Shown in pieces: positions 24,577 to 32,490 of a stretch of 50,969 nt of DNA. The translations under genes were made by a program, and so were the position numbers. Numbering within the stretch: position 1 is the first letter of the stretch; every line of letters begins with the position of its first letter. The notes beneath the pieces were generated by a model. It saw only the letters and a list, made by a program, of their open reading frames with translations, was not told where the DNA came from and ran no database searches. The stretch covers positions 1 through 50,969 of the IMG/VR virus record IMGVR_UViG_3300042450_000877. One strand, given 5' to 3'. The DNA is from a virus.

Positions 24577-26079
24577 GTGGATGTAGAAGTTGAATCTGTA
24601 GACGAAGTTCGTTACTATATAAAAACAGAAAAGGGAGTCAAACAAGAACTGAGAGATTATTTCTCGTTCATGATTCCTGGTGCTGAGTATATGCCATTGT
24701 TTAAACGGCGTATATGGGATGGTAAGATACGATTATTTGATATTTTATCTTCCACCCTACCAAGAGGTCTTAAATCTTACCTGAGTAAGTTTTGTAAAGA
24801 TCGTCAATATACTTTAAATATTAAAGAAAGCAAGAATCCCCTATGCATAACGGAGGAGAAACTTCTGGACTTCTACAATACCCTAAAAGTTTCTGTAAAA
24901 AAACAGCGGGTCAAAATGCACCCCCACCAAAGCCAAGCAATTCTACACGCTATCAACGCTCACCGGTGTGTAATAATATCTCCGACAGGTTCTGGAAAAA
25001 GTTTAATAATCTACGTCTTGCTCCGGTATCTACTATCCGTAATAAAATCAGACAGAAAGATTTTAGTTTTGGTTCCAACGGTAGGGCTGGTTACACAGAT
25101 GGAAACCGACTTCTTTGATTACTCAAAAGCAGATCCTTCCTGGCTATCAAGAAAATATATTCATAAAATTAGTGCAGGGCTTGAAAAAGATAGCAACAAA
25201 CAAATAATTGTTTCTACTTGGCAGTCTATATACAAGTTACCACGAGAATGGTTTGATCAGTTTGATGCTATCTTCTTTGATGAGTGTCACCAAGCCAAGG
25301 CAGAATCAATTAACTTAATTGGTCAGAAGTTAACCAAAGCGTGGTTTCGTATTGGTACTACAGGCACCCTAGATCAAACACAAGCACATCGTCTGAGCAT
25401 AGAAGGCATTCTAGGACCTGCTGTACAATTTATTCAGACAAAGAGCCTAATGAACAAAGGATTGCTTGCTACTCTTGCTGTTGACTGTATTGTACTCAAG
25501 TACACAGATCAAGAGAAGCAGGATATGAAAAAGCAAAAATATCCTGATGAAATCAAGACTATAATAAGTAATACTAGGAGGAATGAATTTGTCAAAGAAC
25601 TCGCAATTCACACCAAAGGCAATACACTTATCCTCTTCAACTACGTCGAAGGACACGGGAAACCTCTCCACGCTCTCATTGAGGCAGCAGGAACAGATAA
25701 GAAGGTATATCTTATTCACGGAAAAACAGAAAGTGAAGCAAGAGAATCTATTCGCCGCATCGTGGATACACAAACTAATGCCATATTGGTTGCGAGTTAC
25801 GGTACTACTAGTACTGGCATTAACATTGTCAACATTGATAATCTTATACTCGCCTCTCCTACTAAATCTGTAATTCGTTTACTGCAGAGTATTGGTAGAG
25901 GTTTACGAGTATCTTCTAAAAAGAAAACTTTGAAAGTTTATGACATTGTTGATGACCTTTGTTACAAGTCATACAAGAACCATGTTTATAGGCATTTTGA
26001 AGAACGAATCAAAATTTATAAAAAAGAAAAATTTGATTACAGAATAATGTCCATGCCACTACCTTCCGATGATAAATAA
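24577..26079 (+). CDS. uvsW: Recombination helicase UvsW
   Basis: SF2 helicase of 500 residues (T4 UvsW: 503). The N-terminal domain contains 'LFKRRIWDGKIRLFD', as in T4. Helicase motifs in order: Walker A SPTGSGKS near 135-142, 'LVPTVGLVTQM', DECH near 235-238, 'GTTGTLD', and motif VI 'LLQSIGRGLR' near 440. It unwinds branched DNA and R-loops and drives the switch to recombination-dependent replication. GTG at 24577 is the only start before the conserved N-terminus, since a TGA lies directly upstream. It follows uvsY with an 18-nt gap. Confidence 0.93.
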   Translation: MDVEVESVDEVRYYIKTEKGVKQELRDYFSFMIPGAEYMPLFKRRIWDGKIRLFDILSSTLPRGLKSYLSKFCKDRQYTLNIKESKNPLCITEEKLLDFYNTLKVSVKKQRVKMHPHQSQAILHAINAHRCVIISPTGSGKSLIIYVLLRYLLSVIKSDRKILVLVPTVGLVTQMETDFFDYSKADPSWLSRKYIHKISAGLEKDSNKQIIVSTWQSIYKLPREWFDQFDAIFFDECHQAKAESINLIGQKLTKAWFRIGTTGTLDQTQAHRLSIEGILGPAVQFIQTKSLMNKGLLATLAVDCIVLKYTDQEKQDMKKQKYPDEIKTIISNTRRNEFVKELAIHTKGNTLILFNYVEGHGKPLHALIEAAGTDKKVYLIHGKTESEARESIRRIVDTQTNAILVASYGTTSTGINIVNIDNLILASPTKSVIRLLQSIGRGLRVSSKKKTLKVYDIVDDLCYKSYKNHVYRHFEERIKIYKKEKFDYRIMSMPLPSDDK

Positions 26080-26094
26080 ATTAGGAGGGTTACT

Positions 26095-26769
26095 ATGTCT
26101 GACGAAGTACAAGAAACTCCCTTTGGTGGTATTGTTCGAGTTGTTAAACTTATCAATGGCGATGAACTAATTGGTTTAGTTCGAGACGCACAATTAGATA
26201 AAATTTTAATCTTATTTCCAGCCAAAATTGAAACTGCATTATCACGTGATGAAAATGGTGAGCTAATTGAATATTTTAAATTAACTAACTACGCAGCTAA
26301 TCTACAATTATCTGAAATTTCAATCAATAGAACTTCTATATTATATACTGGAACTCCTGCTGATGATCTTTCTAAGATGTATGATATATTTTTTCAAGCA
26401 ATGCAAACAGACCCAAAGTCAATAATGAACAATATTAGTGAAGATATTGTGGTTGGTCCAGAGACTGGACTTATGATGCTAAATGAACTCTTCAATAATG
26501 AAGATTTTGTAAATTTTGTCAACGATATGATCGACACCTATGAAGGTGCTGAAATTATGATAGATGTTGATGATGATGGAGAAGAAATAGAAGAAGCTGA
26601 GAAGCAGGAACCCTCTGTAGAGGATTTGTTGATCGAGGAGTCTCCGAAGCCACCTAAGCCAATAAAACGCCGCACAATGAATCCTGAGACGAAGAAACTA
26701 CCTTATAAACCAGATGGCGACCCAAATAAAGCTGAAAGTTGGTCAGATGACCCTTCTGAGTACTTTTAA
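26095..26769 (+). CDS. Hypothetical acidic protein (224 aa)
   Basis: Begins MSDEVQETPFGGIVRVVKL after an excellent AGGAGG ribosome site, so it is well translated. Residues about 10-90 look like a small beta-barrel ('VRVVKLINGDELIGLVRDAQ' is reminiscent of Sm-like folds, by eye only). Residues about 155-175 are strongly acidic (DVDDDGEEIEEAE), and the tail is Pro/Lys-rich, probably disordered. It follows uvsW by 15 nt, so it is co-transcribed with the recombination genes. I do not recognise a function. Confidence 0.7.
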   Translation: MSDEVQETPFGGIVRVVKLINGDELIGLVRDAQLDKILILFPAKIETALSRDENGELIEYFKLTNYAANLQLSEISINRTSILYTGTPADDLSKMYDIFFQAMQTDPKSIMNNISEDIVVGPETGLMMLNELFNNEDFVNFVNDMIDTYEGAEIMIDVDDDGEEIEEAEKQEPSVEDLLIEESPKPPKPIKRRTMNPETKKLPYKPDGDPNKAESWSDDPSEYF

Positions 26770-27300
26770 TTAAATTTGATTCAATAAATTAGACTCAGCA
26801 TCAGGAATCATACTATAATAAGAGTACGCAAAAGATGCATTACATTTTACCAAATTTACATCACTGTTATCAGTCTGGAAAGCCAATCCACCTAAACTGG
26901 TTGGTATAACATTGTGGAATGTAAAACTTAAATCTACAGTATTACAATTAATTGGATTTAGAATATCTAAAACTGCTTTAATATGCCATTTTTGATATGT
27001 AAGATTGTTATTGTTATCATCATCAATATTTGATATATTTCTTATCCATGAGTATATACTTTTCCAATTAGTCAAATCGTTATCAACTATAAAATCAACC
27101 TTTAACGGTTCAAAGTTTGCTGCTAGAGTTGGAATAGGAATAGTTGTACCAAGAGTAGTGGGTTGTTTAGTTTCACCAATACTGAGACCTGGTAATGTTA
27201 CACGTTGACACATAAGTTCAAATTGACTTGTTCCTCTGGAAAAAGTTAATCTGAAATAGTTGTTATAAAGTGGGTTTATATTATTTTTACATACTGTCAT
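26770..27300 (-). CDS. Tail-tube-fold structural protein (gp19-like)
   Basis: A 176-residue protein: 'YFRLTFSRGTSQFELMCQRV' followed by 'TLPGLSIGE' is the opening strand-turn of tail-tube and baseplate-tube folds ('...xRVxLPGLS...'). 'LKVDFIVDNDLTNWKSIYSWI' is also typical, and the tail has 'ASFAYSYYSM'. It differs from the two gp19 tube proteins at 34066-35132. It may be a baseplate tube component or a minor tube paralogue. It lies directly downstream of the capsid gene terminator and has its own AATAAATA late box. Its stop directly abuts the convergent 26095-26769 stop. Confidence 0.68.
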   Translation of the reverse strand: MTVCKNNINPLYNNYFRLTFSRGTSQFELMCQRVTLPGLSIGETKQPTTLGTTIPIPTLAANFEPLKVDFIVDNDLTNWKSIYSWIRNISNIDDDNNNNLTYQKWHIKAVLDILNPINCNTVDLSFTFHNVIPTSLGGLAFQTDNSDVNLVKCNASFAYSYYSMIPDAESNLLNQI

Positions 27301-27305
27301 AAAAT

Positions 27306-27313
27306 TATTTATT
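27306..27313 (-). promoter_or_regulatory. Late promoter box AATAAATA
   Basis: NATAAATA match on the - strand, ending 5 nt before the ATG at 27300. It sits just after the capsid-gene terminator, so the tube-like gene would have its own late promoter and almost no leader. Confidence 0.5.
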
Positions 27314-27321
27314 TAAAATGA

Positions 27322-27349
27322 AAGACCTCCCCATTTCTGGGGAGGTCTT
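27322..27349 (-). terminator. Strong hairpin terminator after major capsid gene
   Basis: Perfect 11-bp stem AAGACCTCCCC / GGGGAGGTCTT with a 6-nt loop, 25 nt after the capsid gene stop. The trailing T tract on the - strand is interrupted (TTTCATTTT). Its GC-rich stem in AT-rich surroundings makes it the strongest hairpin in the structural module. Confidence 0.8.
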
Positions 27350-27374
27350 CGTGTTACTTATACATGGTCAGTTT

Positions 27375-28784
27375 TTAGAACTGAGTATTACCATGTAGAT
27401 TTGTTACAGCAGTGAAACGGTAGTACTGATTAAGACCAGCAGTTAGGCTATCACCATCGGGGGTAGCACCATTAAGAACGTATGGGTTAGCAACAACACC
27501 ATAACGAGTCTTAAAGGCAATACGTGGTTGGAACGTATTAGGATCAACAGCTCGAACCATTTGGAGCGGAACGTATGGGCAGTAGAACAGACCTGCATCA
27601 TATGGAGACTCACCCTTATATCCACAGACAAAGAAGTTTACTCCGGCTGGGCTATATGGATCGATATAAACCTTAATCTTGCCACTTAGTACACCAGCAA
27701 AGGTGCTTTGTGTGTCATCAACGTTTAGTTGAGGAGAAATAGCAGGACTGAGACTCATGAAACCTGACATAGCAAGGGCAGCTGCAGTATCACTATCAGT
27801 GATGATGAAGTTACCGCGACCACGACGAGTTTCCTTGGCGATTGCATTGCATTCACGCTCGATTTGGAAGCTAAGACCACGGAAACGTTCCGCAGACCAA
27901 CGACCATCAGAATCTTGGTCAAGATCGTAGAATCCAGGACTAGCAAGATCTTTTTGTTGTGATCCTGGTTTTGCAACATAATAGATGCTACGGACGATTT
28001 CGCGATTGATTTCAGCAAGAATTTCAGTGCTGAGAAGATTTGCGAGTTCGGCTTCAGCGTCTAGACCGTGAACAGCCTTAAGATCTTGTGCCAATTCAAC
28101 TGTGTAATTGCTGCTAAGAGCACGAGTCTTAGCTTGGACAGCAACACGGTCAATCGAGAAAGCCATTTGATTAAAGGTTTTATACGGATCAAGAGCATTT
28201 GCACCGCCACCAAGACCTTCACCGTTATTTGTAAGCATACCACGGTAAGTTGATAGTGCTGGATTACCTGCACGAATTTGCGTTGGGTCAGAACCACCCG
28301 AAGTACCGCAAAGACCTCTAAGAGCTCTCTCTTGTGCACTCAAGGTATAACCAGAACCACTCCACGATGGACTTGGCTCTTGGAACATAGCTTCCATATA
28401 GCTTGAACCTGCACCGTATGTTCCACCAGTTTGATATTGTGCACGCATGGCAAAGATAAGACCTGTTGGAGCGGTCATTGGTTGAACGCCACAGATATCA
28501 TAGGCCATTAGATTTGGCATTGCACGGCGAACCAAGCTGATGAGTACTGGGTCATAACCAGAAACTGCACCAGTGTTGGTGAACGAAGAAGGCATTCCAA
28601 GATTATTGGAACTCATGTCTTCGCTAAGATGTTGCGAACGGATTGCTTGCTCTTCGTTTTCGAGAAGAACGGCAGTCACTTTACGACGGTATTCATCTTT
28701 AATTGTTGGAAGTGCATCATGGTTTAGAACCGGATTCCACTTCTCAGTTAAGATGTCATAAGGGGTTTGATCTTGAAAATTCAT
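27375..28784 (-). CDS. 23: Major capsid protein precursor gp23
   Basis: A 469-residue protein with the N-terminus 'ILTEKWNPVLNHDALPTIKD' typical of gp23. The HK97-like capsid body includes 'LVRRAMPNLMAYDICGVQPM', 'PTGLIFAMRAQY', 'GRGNFIITDSDTAAALAMSG' and 'KIKVYIDPYSPAG'. A candidate gp21 cleavage site (L-S-E) lies at residues 53-55, so the mature protein would start near residue 56; T4 loses 65 residues. It forms the hexamers of the head. A CTAAATA box and a CAGGAGA ribosome site precede it; a strong hairpin follows it. Confidence 0.96.
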   Translation of the reverse strand: MNFQDQTPYDILTEKWNPVLNHDALPTIKDEYRRKVTAVLLENEEQAIRSQHLSEDMSSNNLGMPSSFTNTGAVSGYDPVLISLVRRAMPNLMAYDICGVQPMTAPTGLIFAMRAQYQTGGTYGAGSSYMEAMFQEPSPSWSGSGYTLSAQERALRGLCGTSGGSDPTQIRAGNPALSTYRGMLTNNGEGLGGGANALDPYKTFNQMAFSIDRVAVQAKTRALSSNYTVELAQDLKAVHGLDAEAELANLLSTEILAEINREIVRSIYYVAKPGSQQKDLASPGFYDLDQDSDGRWSAERFRGLSFQIERECNAIAKETRRGRGNFIITDSDTAAALAMSGFMSLSPAISPQLNVDDTQSTFAGVLSGKIKVYIDPYSPAGVNFFVCGYKGESPYDAGLFYCPYVPLQMVRAVDPNTFQPRIAFKTRYGVVANPYVLNGATPDGDSLTAGLNQYYRFTAVTNLHGNTQF

Positions 28785-28811
28785 TTTATTAGTATCTCCT
28801 GTAATTAAAAT

Positions 28812-28818
28812 TATTTAG
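28812..28818 (-). promoter_or_regulatory. Late promoter box CTAAATA of capsid gene
   Basis: CTAAATA on the - strand, in the gap between the scaffold stop and the gene 23 ATG (28784). It leaves a leader of about 20 nt that contains the CAGGAGA ribosome site. Its position before the most abundant virion protein supports CTAAATA as a late box in this phage. Confidence 0.5.
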
Positions 28819-28823
28819 TAATT

Positions 28824-29942
28824 TTAAACTTTCTTGTTAATGCGTCCCAACGCAGATGCGTAACCTTCTACCAAAGTCGTTGGGACTTCTTTAACCTTGG
28901 AAAAAGTTTGTTCTTCGTGCATAATTCTTGGTGCAGAGTATTGTCTTGCATTATTCAAGTAACTATCTTTAATTGCACTTAATTTGTTTCGATATTCTTC
29001 TGGTCCACCAAAAGAAACGTTCTCCATCAAGGCTTGAAGTTTGGCAACTTGTGTATCTGCGAGATCTTTGGTCTCCGCTACAAAAATTCCTGCACATTCA
29101 GTGAGTGCAACTTCTTTCTTGAGGTTAATGTTATCATTCATTCTTTGATTGAGTTGTTCATGTAAGCCCTTGTTCTGAGCATATAATTCGTCAAGAACAT
29201 TATATTTTTCAGCAGGAACATCGATGTAATGATTCTCAAAGAGATTCTTCAAACCAGTAATGAAGTTTTCTGCAATTTGGGTTTTGATACCTTGTTCGAC
29301 AGCAACTGCATTATCAGTCATCCACTCTTCAACAACATACTCCAAATAATCGTCAACTTTTTCAACCAAATTATTTGTTACGTTTGAAAGATATGTTTTG
29401 ACGTTTTGATCAACTTCTTCCAAGACGATAGAAACATTCTTTTCTACACGGTCTTGAACAGCTGCTTCAAATACACCTTCGAGTTGTTCGACAAGGCTAG
29501 AAGAAACATTGGAGTCACCAAGAAGACTGATGATTGAATCACGGAATTGTGACTTATAACCTTCAGCCATAGCATCTTCTGTATTGTCCATATCTTCTTC
29601 CTCTTCTTCTTCAACCTCATCAACTTCTTCTTCTTCTGGTGGTTGTTGCATACCAGAATTGAAACCAGAACCATATGCAGATCTTGGATCAACTGCACCA
29701 CGAACAGGAACCTGTGATGTTGCACGGTTCATCATGTAGGTATCGATTGCTGAAGGAACCATATCAGTTTTACCATCTGGAAGATATGATCCACCATTGG
29801 CTGCACCACCTGCACCCATTGGCATACCCATTTGTGGCTGTTGCCCCATTTGTGGTTGACCCATTTGTGGTTGACCCATTTGTGGCTGTTGTCCCATTTG
29901 TTGAATTGTTTCTTGTAATGATTTTTTGTTGTTTTTCTTCAT
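28824..29942 (-). CDS. 22: Prohead core scaffolding protein gp22
   Basis: A 372-residue protein next to gene 23 as in T4. The N-terminus has short QMGQPQ/QMGQQP repeats (near residues 15-40, DNA about 29820-29905). A run of Glu/Asp follows at about 100-117. The rest is long alpha-helical, coiled-coil-like ('FRDSIISLLGDSNVSSSLVEQLE' region, then Lys/Glu/Asn-rich helices). Such composition is typical of gp22, which builds the inner scaffold and is degraded by gp21. A perfect TATAAATA late box lies upstream. The acidic run could weakly resemble other disordered proteins, but order fixes the call. Confidence 0.88.
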   Translation of the reverse strand: MKKNNKKSLQETIQQMGQQPQMGQPQMGQPQMGQQPQMGMPMGAGGAANGGSYLPDGKTDMVPSAIDTYMMNRATSQVPVRGAVDPRSAYGSGFNSGMQQPPEEEEVDEVEEEEEEDMDNTEDAMAEGYKSQFRDSIISLLGDSNVSSSLVEQLEGVFEAAVQDRVEKNVSIVLEEVDQNVKTYLSNVTNNLVEKVDDYLEYVVEEWMTDNAVAVEQGIKTQIAENFITGLKNLFENHYIDVPAEKYNVLDELYAQNKGLHEQLNQRMNDNINLKKEVALTECAGIFVAETKDLADTQVAKLQALMENVSFGGPEEYRNKLSAIKDSYLNNARQYSAPRIMHEEQTFSKVKEVPTTLVEGYASALGRINKKV

Positions 29943-29966
29943 ATCAATATATCCTTGACCTTTAAG

Positions 29967-29974
29967 TATTTATA
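29967..29974 (-). promoter_or_regulatory. T4-type late promoter box TATAAATA of gene 22
   Basis: Perfect octamer on the - strand, 25 nt upstream of the gene 22 ATG. The leader contains an AAGGTCAAGGA ribosome-site-like stretch. Confidence 0.65.
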
Positions 29975-29980
29975 AATTGT

Positions 29981-30577
29981 TTATAGTTTAATATTTCCAG
30001 CACCAGATGCTATCTGTTTTGTCTGACGTTTTCCTAATTGTGATAGTTGATCAGAAACATAATCAACTCCCATAACTTTAGTTGCATAATCTAATGGATC
30101 CACACCCATAGCGGTTAGATATGGTAATTTTCCTGCTATGCTTTGACCGAGTGGTCCCATAAAACTTAGTGCAGCTCCAGCAAGTCCAGCTCCAGCTACT
30201 CCAGCTATAGCATCTTTAACCAGAGATTCTCCACCACGCATTCCAGTCTGTGCATTAGGATCTAATTTATATCCAAGTCGTCTCTTAGCAGTTCCGAGTG
30301 CACCAAGAAAACCTAAACTAGGTTGACCAGAAGTTTCTTTATTTAAATCAATATCAGAACCCAGAGCAGTTTGTAGCGCATTTTTGTAATATAATGATTC
30401 TGATTCTTTTTTCTTTTTCTTAGTTTTTCCAGTAACTGGATTTATTTCAGTATCAGAAGGATCATATGGTGCAATAGTTGACCCATAACCTGGAGTCATT
30501 CCAACACCACCACCCATAGAAGTTTCTTCTCTAAGAGTATAAAGTAAAAAATCTTTTGTATTTTTGTTTAAGTACAT
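29981..30577 (-). CDS. Hypothetical protein between protease and scaffold (198 aa)
   Basis: I start it at ATG 30577 (MYLNKNTKDFLLYTLREETS), one base after the gene 21 stop; an in-frame ATG at 30604 lies within gene 21. It has a Lys-rich patch (KTKKKKKE) and a Gly/Ala-rich hydrophobic stretch ('DAIAGVAGAGLAGAALSFMG') near the middle that could be a membrane or assembly helix. It ends 'QIASGAGNIKL'. Position between genes 21 and 22 suggests a head-assembly component. I recognise no family. Confidence 0.65.
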   Translation of the reverse strand: MYLNKNTKDFLLYTLREETSMGGGVGMTPGYGSTIAPYDPSDTEINPVTGKTKKKKKESESLYYKNALQTALGSDIDLNKETSGQPSLGFLGALGTAKRRLGYKLDPNAQTGMRGGESLVKDAIAGVAGAGLAGAALSFMGPLGQSIAGKLPYLTAMGVDPLDYATKVMGVDYVSDQLSQLGKRQTKQIASGAGNIKL

Positions 30578-30578
30578 T

Positions 30579-31223
30579 TTAGATGTTCTTGAAAAAATCT
30601 TCAAAGATTTTTACAACATTCTTATTTAAGTTTCTAGAAGATGAATTTTTTACAATGCGTCTTGCATTTTCAAGTTGATGTTCAGACCACATACCATTTT
30701 CCATGATCCATTCTCTACCTTCCATGATTCCATTTACGAAAGCATTTGGGGCTGAAGGATCTGCTACAATATCAATTGCAGCCAACATAAAGTCTTCTTG
30801 AACTTCTTGGTAACCATTCTTTGCTTTAAGAGATCCCATACCACGAGTTGATACACCTAATTGTGCACCTTCGTCAATGAGATTTTTTACAATCTTTCCC
30901 ATTGGTGTATCAAGAACTTTTGCCTTACCATAGATACTTTTTCCATTTTCATAGAGTTCTTTCACAATATGAGATACTCTATCAAGATTTACCGTAGGAC
31001 CTGTTGGGTGATTTAACTCACCCAAGGCTCTACCTTTATTCACATATTCATTAATGTATCGATTAGTTTCTTTGGCTAGAGTATTCTTTGGATAAATTCT
31101 ACCATTGCGGTTCTTTACATCAGATTGCATAAAGACACCTTCAATGAAATAATTCTTATCTCCATTGCCGACATTCTCTTTAATATATTTGATGTCTTCA
31201 GTTAGTTCTGTAATTAATTTCAT
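30579..31223 (-). CDS. 21: Prohead core protease gp21
   Basis: A 214-residue S78-type serine protease (T4: 212). 'YFIEGVFMQSDVKNRNGRIYP', the catalytic His in 'ALGELNHPTGP', the Ser in 'GAQLGVSTRGMGSL', and 'LAAIDIVADPSAPNAFV' are all present. It cleaves scaffold and capsid after L/I-x-E during head maturation. An AATAAATA late box lies 26 nt upstream. Confidence 0.94.
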   Translation of the reverse strand: MKLITELTEDIKYIKENVGNGDKNYFIEGVFMQSDVKNRNGRIYPKNTLAKETNRYINEYVNKGRALGELNHPTGPTVNLDRVSHIVKELYENGKSIYGKAKVLDTPMGKIVKNLIDEGAQLGVSTRGMGSLKAKNGYQEVQEDFMLAAIDIVADPSAPNAFVNGIMEGREWIMENGMWSEHQLENARRIVKNSSSRNLNKNVVKIFEDFFKNI

Positions 31224-31248
31224 TGTTTTGATATCTTTGTTATTTACC

Positions 31249-31256
31249 TATTTATT
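31249..31256 (-). promoter_or_regulatory. Late promoter box AATAAATA of gene 21
   Basis: NATAAATA match on the - strand, 26 nt before the gene 21 ATG and overlapping the end of the upstream small gene. Confidence 0.5.
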
Positions 31257-31593
31257 TCAAACCATATTCAAATGCATCAATCCATTTTCCATCAATTAAA
31301 ATATACCACGTTCCATTATTAAATTTAAATTGGTAACCCTGCCAAATATAAGTACGCTTTGGGTTAGGCGTTCCTCTATCCCAAGGTGCAGCATTATCAC
31401 CAGACTGTATTTGATCCCCAACTGTTAAAGTTGGTTGAATCATATTATTAGCGGAAGTGTCTGCACGTACTTGATTTAGCCCACCACCAGCTGCTGCTGT
31501 TGCATCCATTTCATAGAGGCATTGTTTAAGATGGTTAATACGAGCCTGAAGTTGTTCTGCAAGATTTTTATAATGTGTTACTAGGTAATTCAT
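31252..31593 (-). CDS. Hypothetical protein with C-terminal W-rich module (113 aa)
   Basis: Residues 1-35 form an amphipathic helix (NYLVTHYKNLAEQLQARINH). A low-complexity linker follows, then a C-terminal 'TYIWQGYQFKFNNGTWYILI' segment with repeated aromatic beta strands, like the small W-rich domains of virion decoration proteins. It lies between two prohead genes and gene 21. A head-associated role is inferred from position only. Confidence 0.6.
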   Translation of the reverse strand: MNYLVTHYKNLAEQLQARINHLKQCLYEMDATAAAGGGLNQVRADTSANNMIQPTLTVGDQIQSGDNAAPWDRGTPNPKRTYIWQGYQFKFNNGTWYILIDGKWIDAFEYGLK

Positions 31594-31618
31594 TGTATTT
31601 CTTTCTTAGTAAAATAAA

Positions 31619-32083
31619 TTAGTGAGGAGGAACTGGTGGAGCAAAAGGTGGAGCAACAGTTCCATTTTCACTAGCTCTTTGTCTTAGATATGCTAAAAAT
31701 ACTTCTGCGCTTGCCATAAATGGTGGAGAATTTGGACGATTCCATGCAGATGGATTATTATAATTCGCAATTAAATAATTCCATCCCGCCATAAATGCGT
31801 TTCCTTGCGGTGTACTCCAAAAAACATTTGTAGGATCATACAAGGATCCCATATATGCAGGGTCAGTAGCTACAGCAGTTTGTCCATTTGGTTGACCAGG
31901 AATACGTTGAACGTCTGGAGCACGATCATCAAAATCTTCAAATAACTTTTGTGAAATTTCAACATACTTTTCACTTAAAACATTTCCAACTTTATTAAGA
32001 AGTACCCGTGATGTTGTTTCTTTAAAAGAAACAGCATTTTCTTCAATTACATTCTTAATCATTTCTCGTACTGTATTTTTCAT
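31619..32083 (-). CDS. Putative prohead core protein (gp68-like N-terminus)
   Basis: The first 50 residues ('NAVSFKETTSRVLLNKVGNV' then 'LSEKYVEISQKLFEDF') have the helical 'F...V...L..KV...L.....IS..LF' pattern of gp68-type prohead core proteins, which sit between genes 20 and 21 in T4. The rest is Pro/Asn/Ala-rich with 'MAGWNYLIANYNNPSAWNRP' and a Pro-rich tail, unlike T4 gp68, so it may be an extended version. It overlaps its upstream neighbour by 4 nt. Confidence 0.6.
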   Translation of the reverse strand: MKNTVREMIKNVIEENAVSFKETTSRVLLNKVGNVLSEKYVEISQKLFEDFDDRAPDVQRIPGQPNGQTAVATDPAYMGSLYDPTNVFWSTPQGNAFMAGWNYLIANYNNPSAWNRPNSPPFMASAEVFLAYLRQRASENGTVAPPFAPPVPPH

Positions 32084-32490
32084 CTGAAAAGTCCTTTAGC
32101 GGTATTGTAAAAATCTATATGTTGTTTAAAGTTGTTTGAAGATTCAAAAATAGTAGTTACCATTTGTTTTCTACTTTCTGTATTCAAATTATCAAACAAT
32201 CGTTTTAGTGAAGTAATATCATTTTCTGTAATATTTATAATACTTCCATCTTTTAGATGAAGTTTATCTTTAGATTCTAGAATATTTAAAAAATATTGAA
32301 GATCTTTAGAATTTTCTATTGATTCGTGCGTTAAAAAAAGATTCTTATTAGTTTCTTCTAAAACACCAGAAATAGCATCATTAAGTTTAATTGATAGACT
32401 TTGAACTATATTTTTTTTAAAATAATCCTCTTCTCTTTCTAAAAGAGCCTGAATACCATTTTTTAAAAGTTTATAGGAAATATCTGTCAT
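32080..32490 (-). CDS. Putative prohead core/assembly protein (136 aa)
   Basis: All-helical 136-residue protein beginning MTDISYKLLKNGIQALLERE, directly after gene 20 with a 4-nt overlap. It shares with the next protein a helix of the type 'NIVQSLSIKLNDAISGVLEE', so the two may be related core components. T4 has genes 67 and 68 at this place. No catalytic motif is seen. The assignment rests on position and helical pattern. Confidence 0.55.
   Translation of the reverse strand: MTDISYKLLKNGIQALLEREEDYFKKNIVQSLSIKLNDAISGVLEETNKNLFLTHESIENSKDLQYFLNILESKDKLHLKDGSIINITENDITSLKRLFDNLNTESRKQMVTTIFESSNNFKQHIDFYNTAKGLFR

Noticed and set aside
29820-29905. Short repeats in gene 22 as a regulatory repeat array
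   Set aside because: They encode QMGQPQ-type residues in frame and are a low-complexity N-terminus of the scaffold protein.
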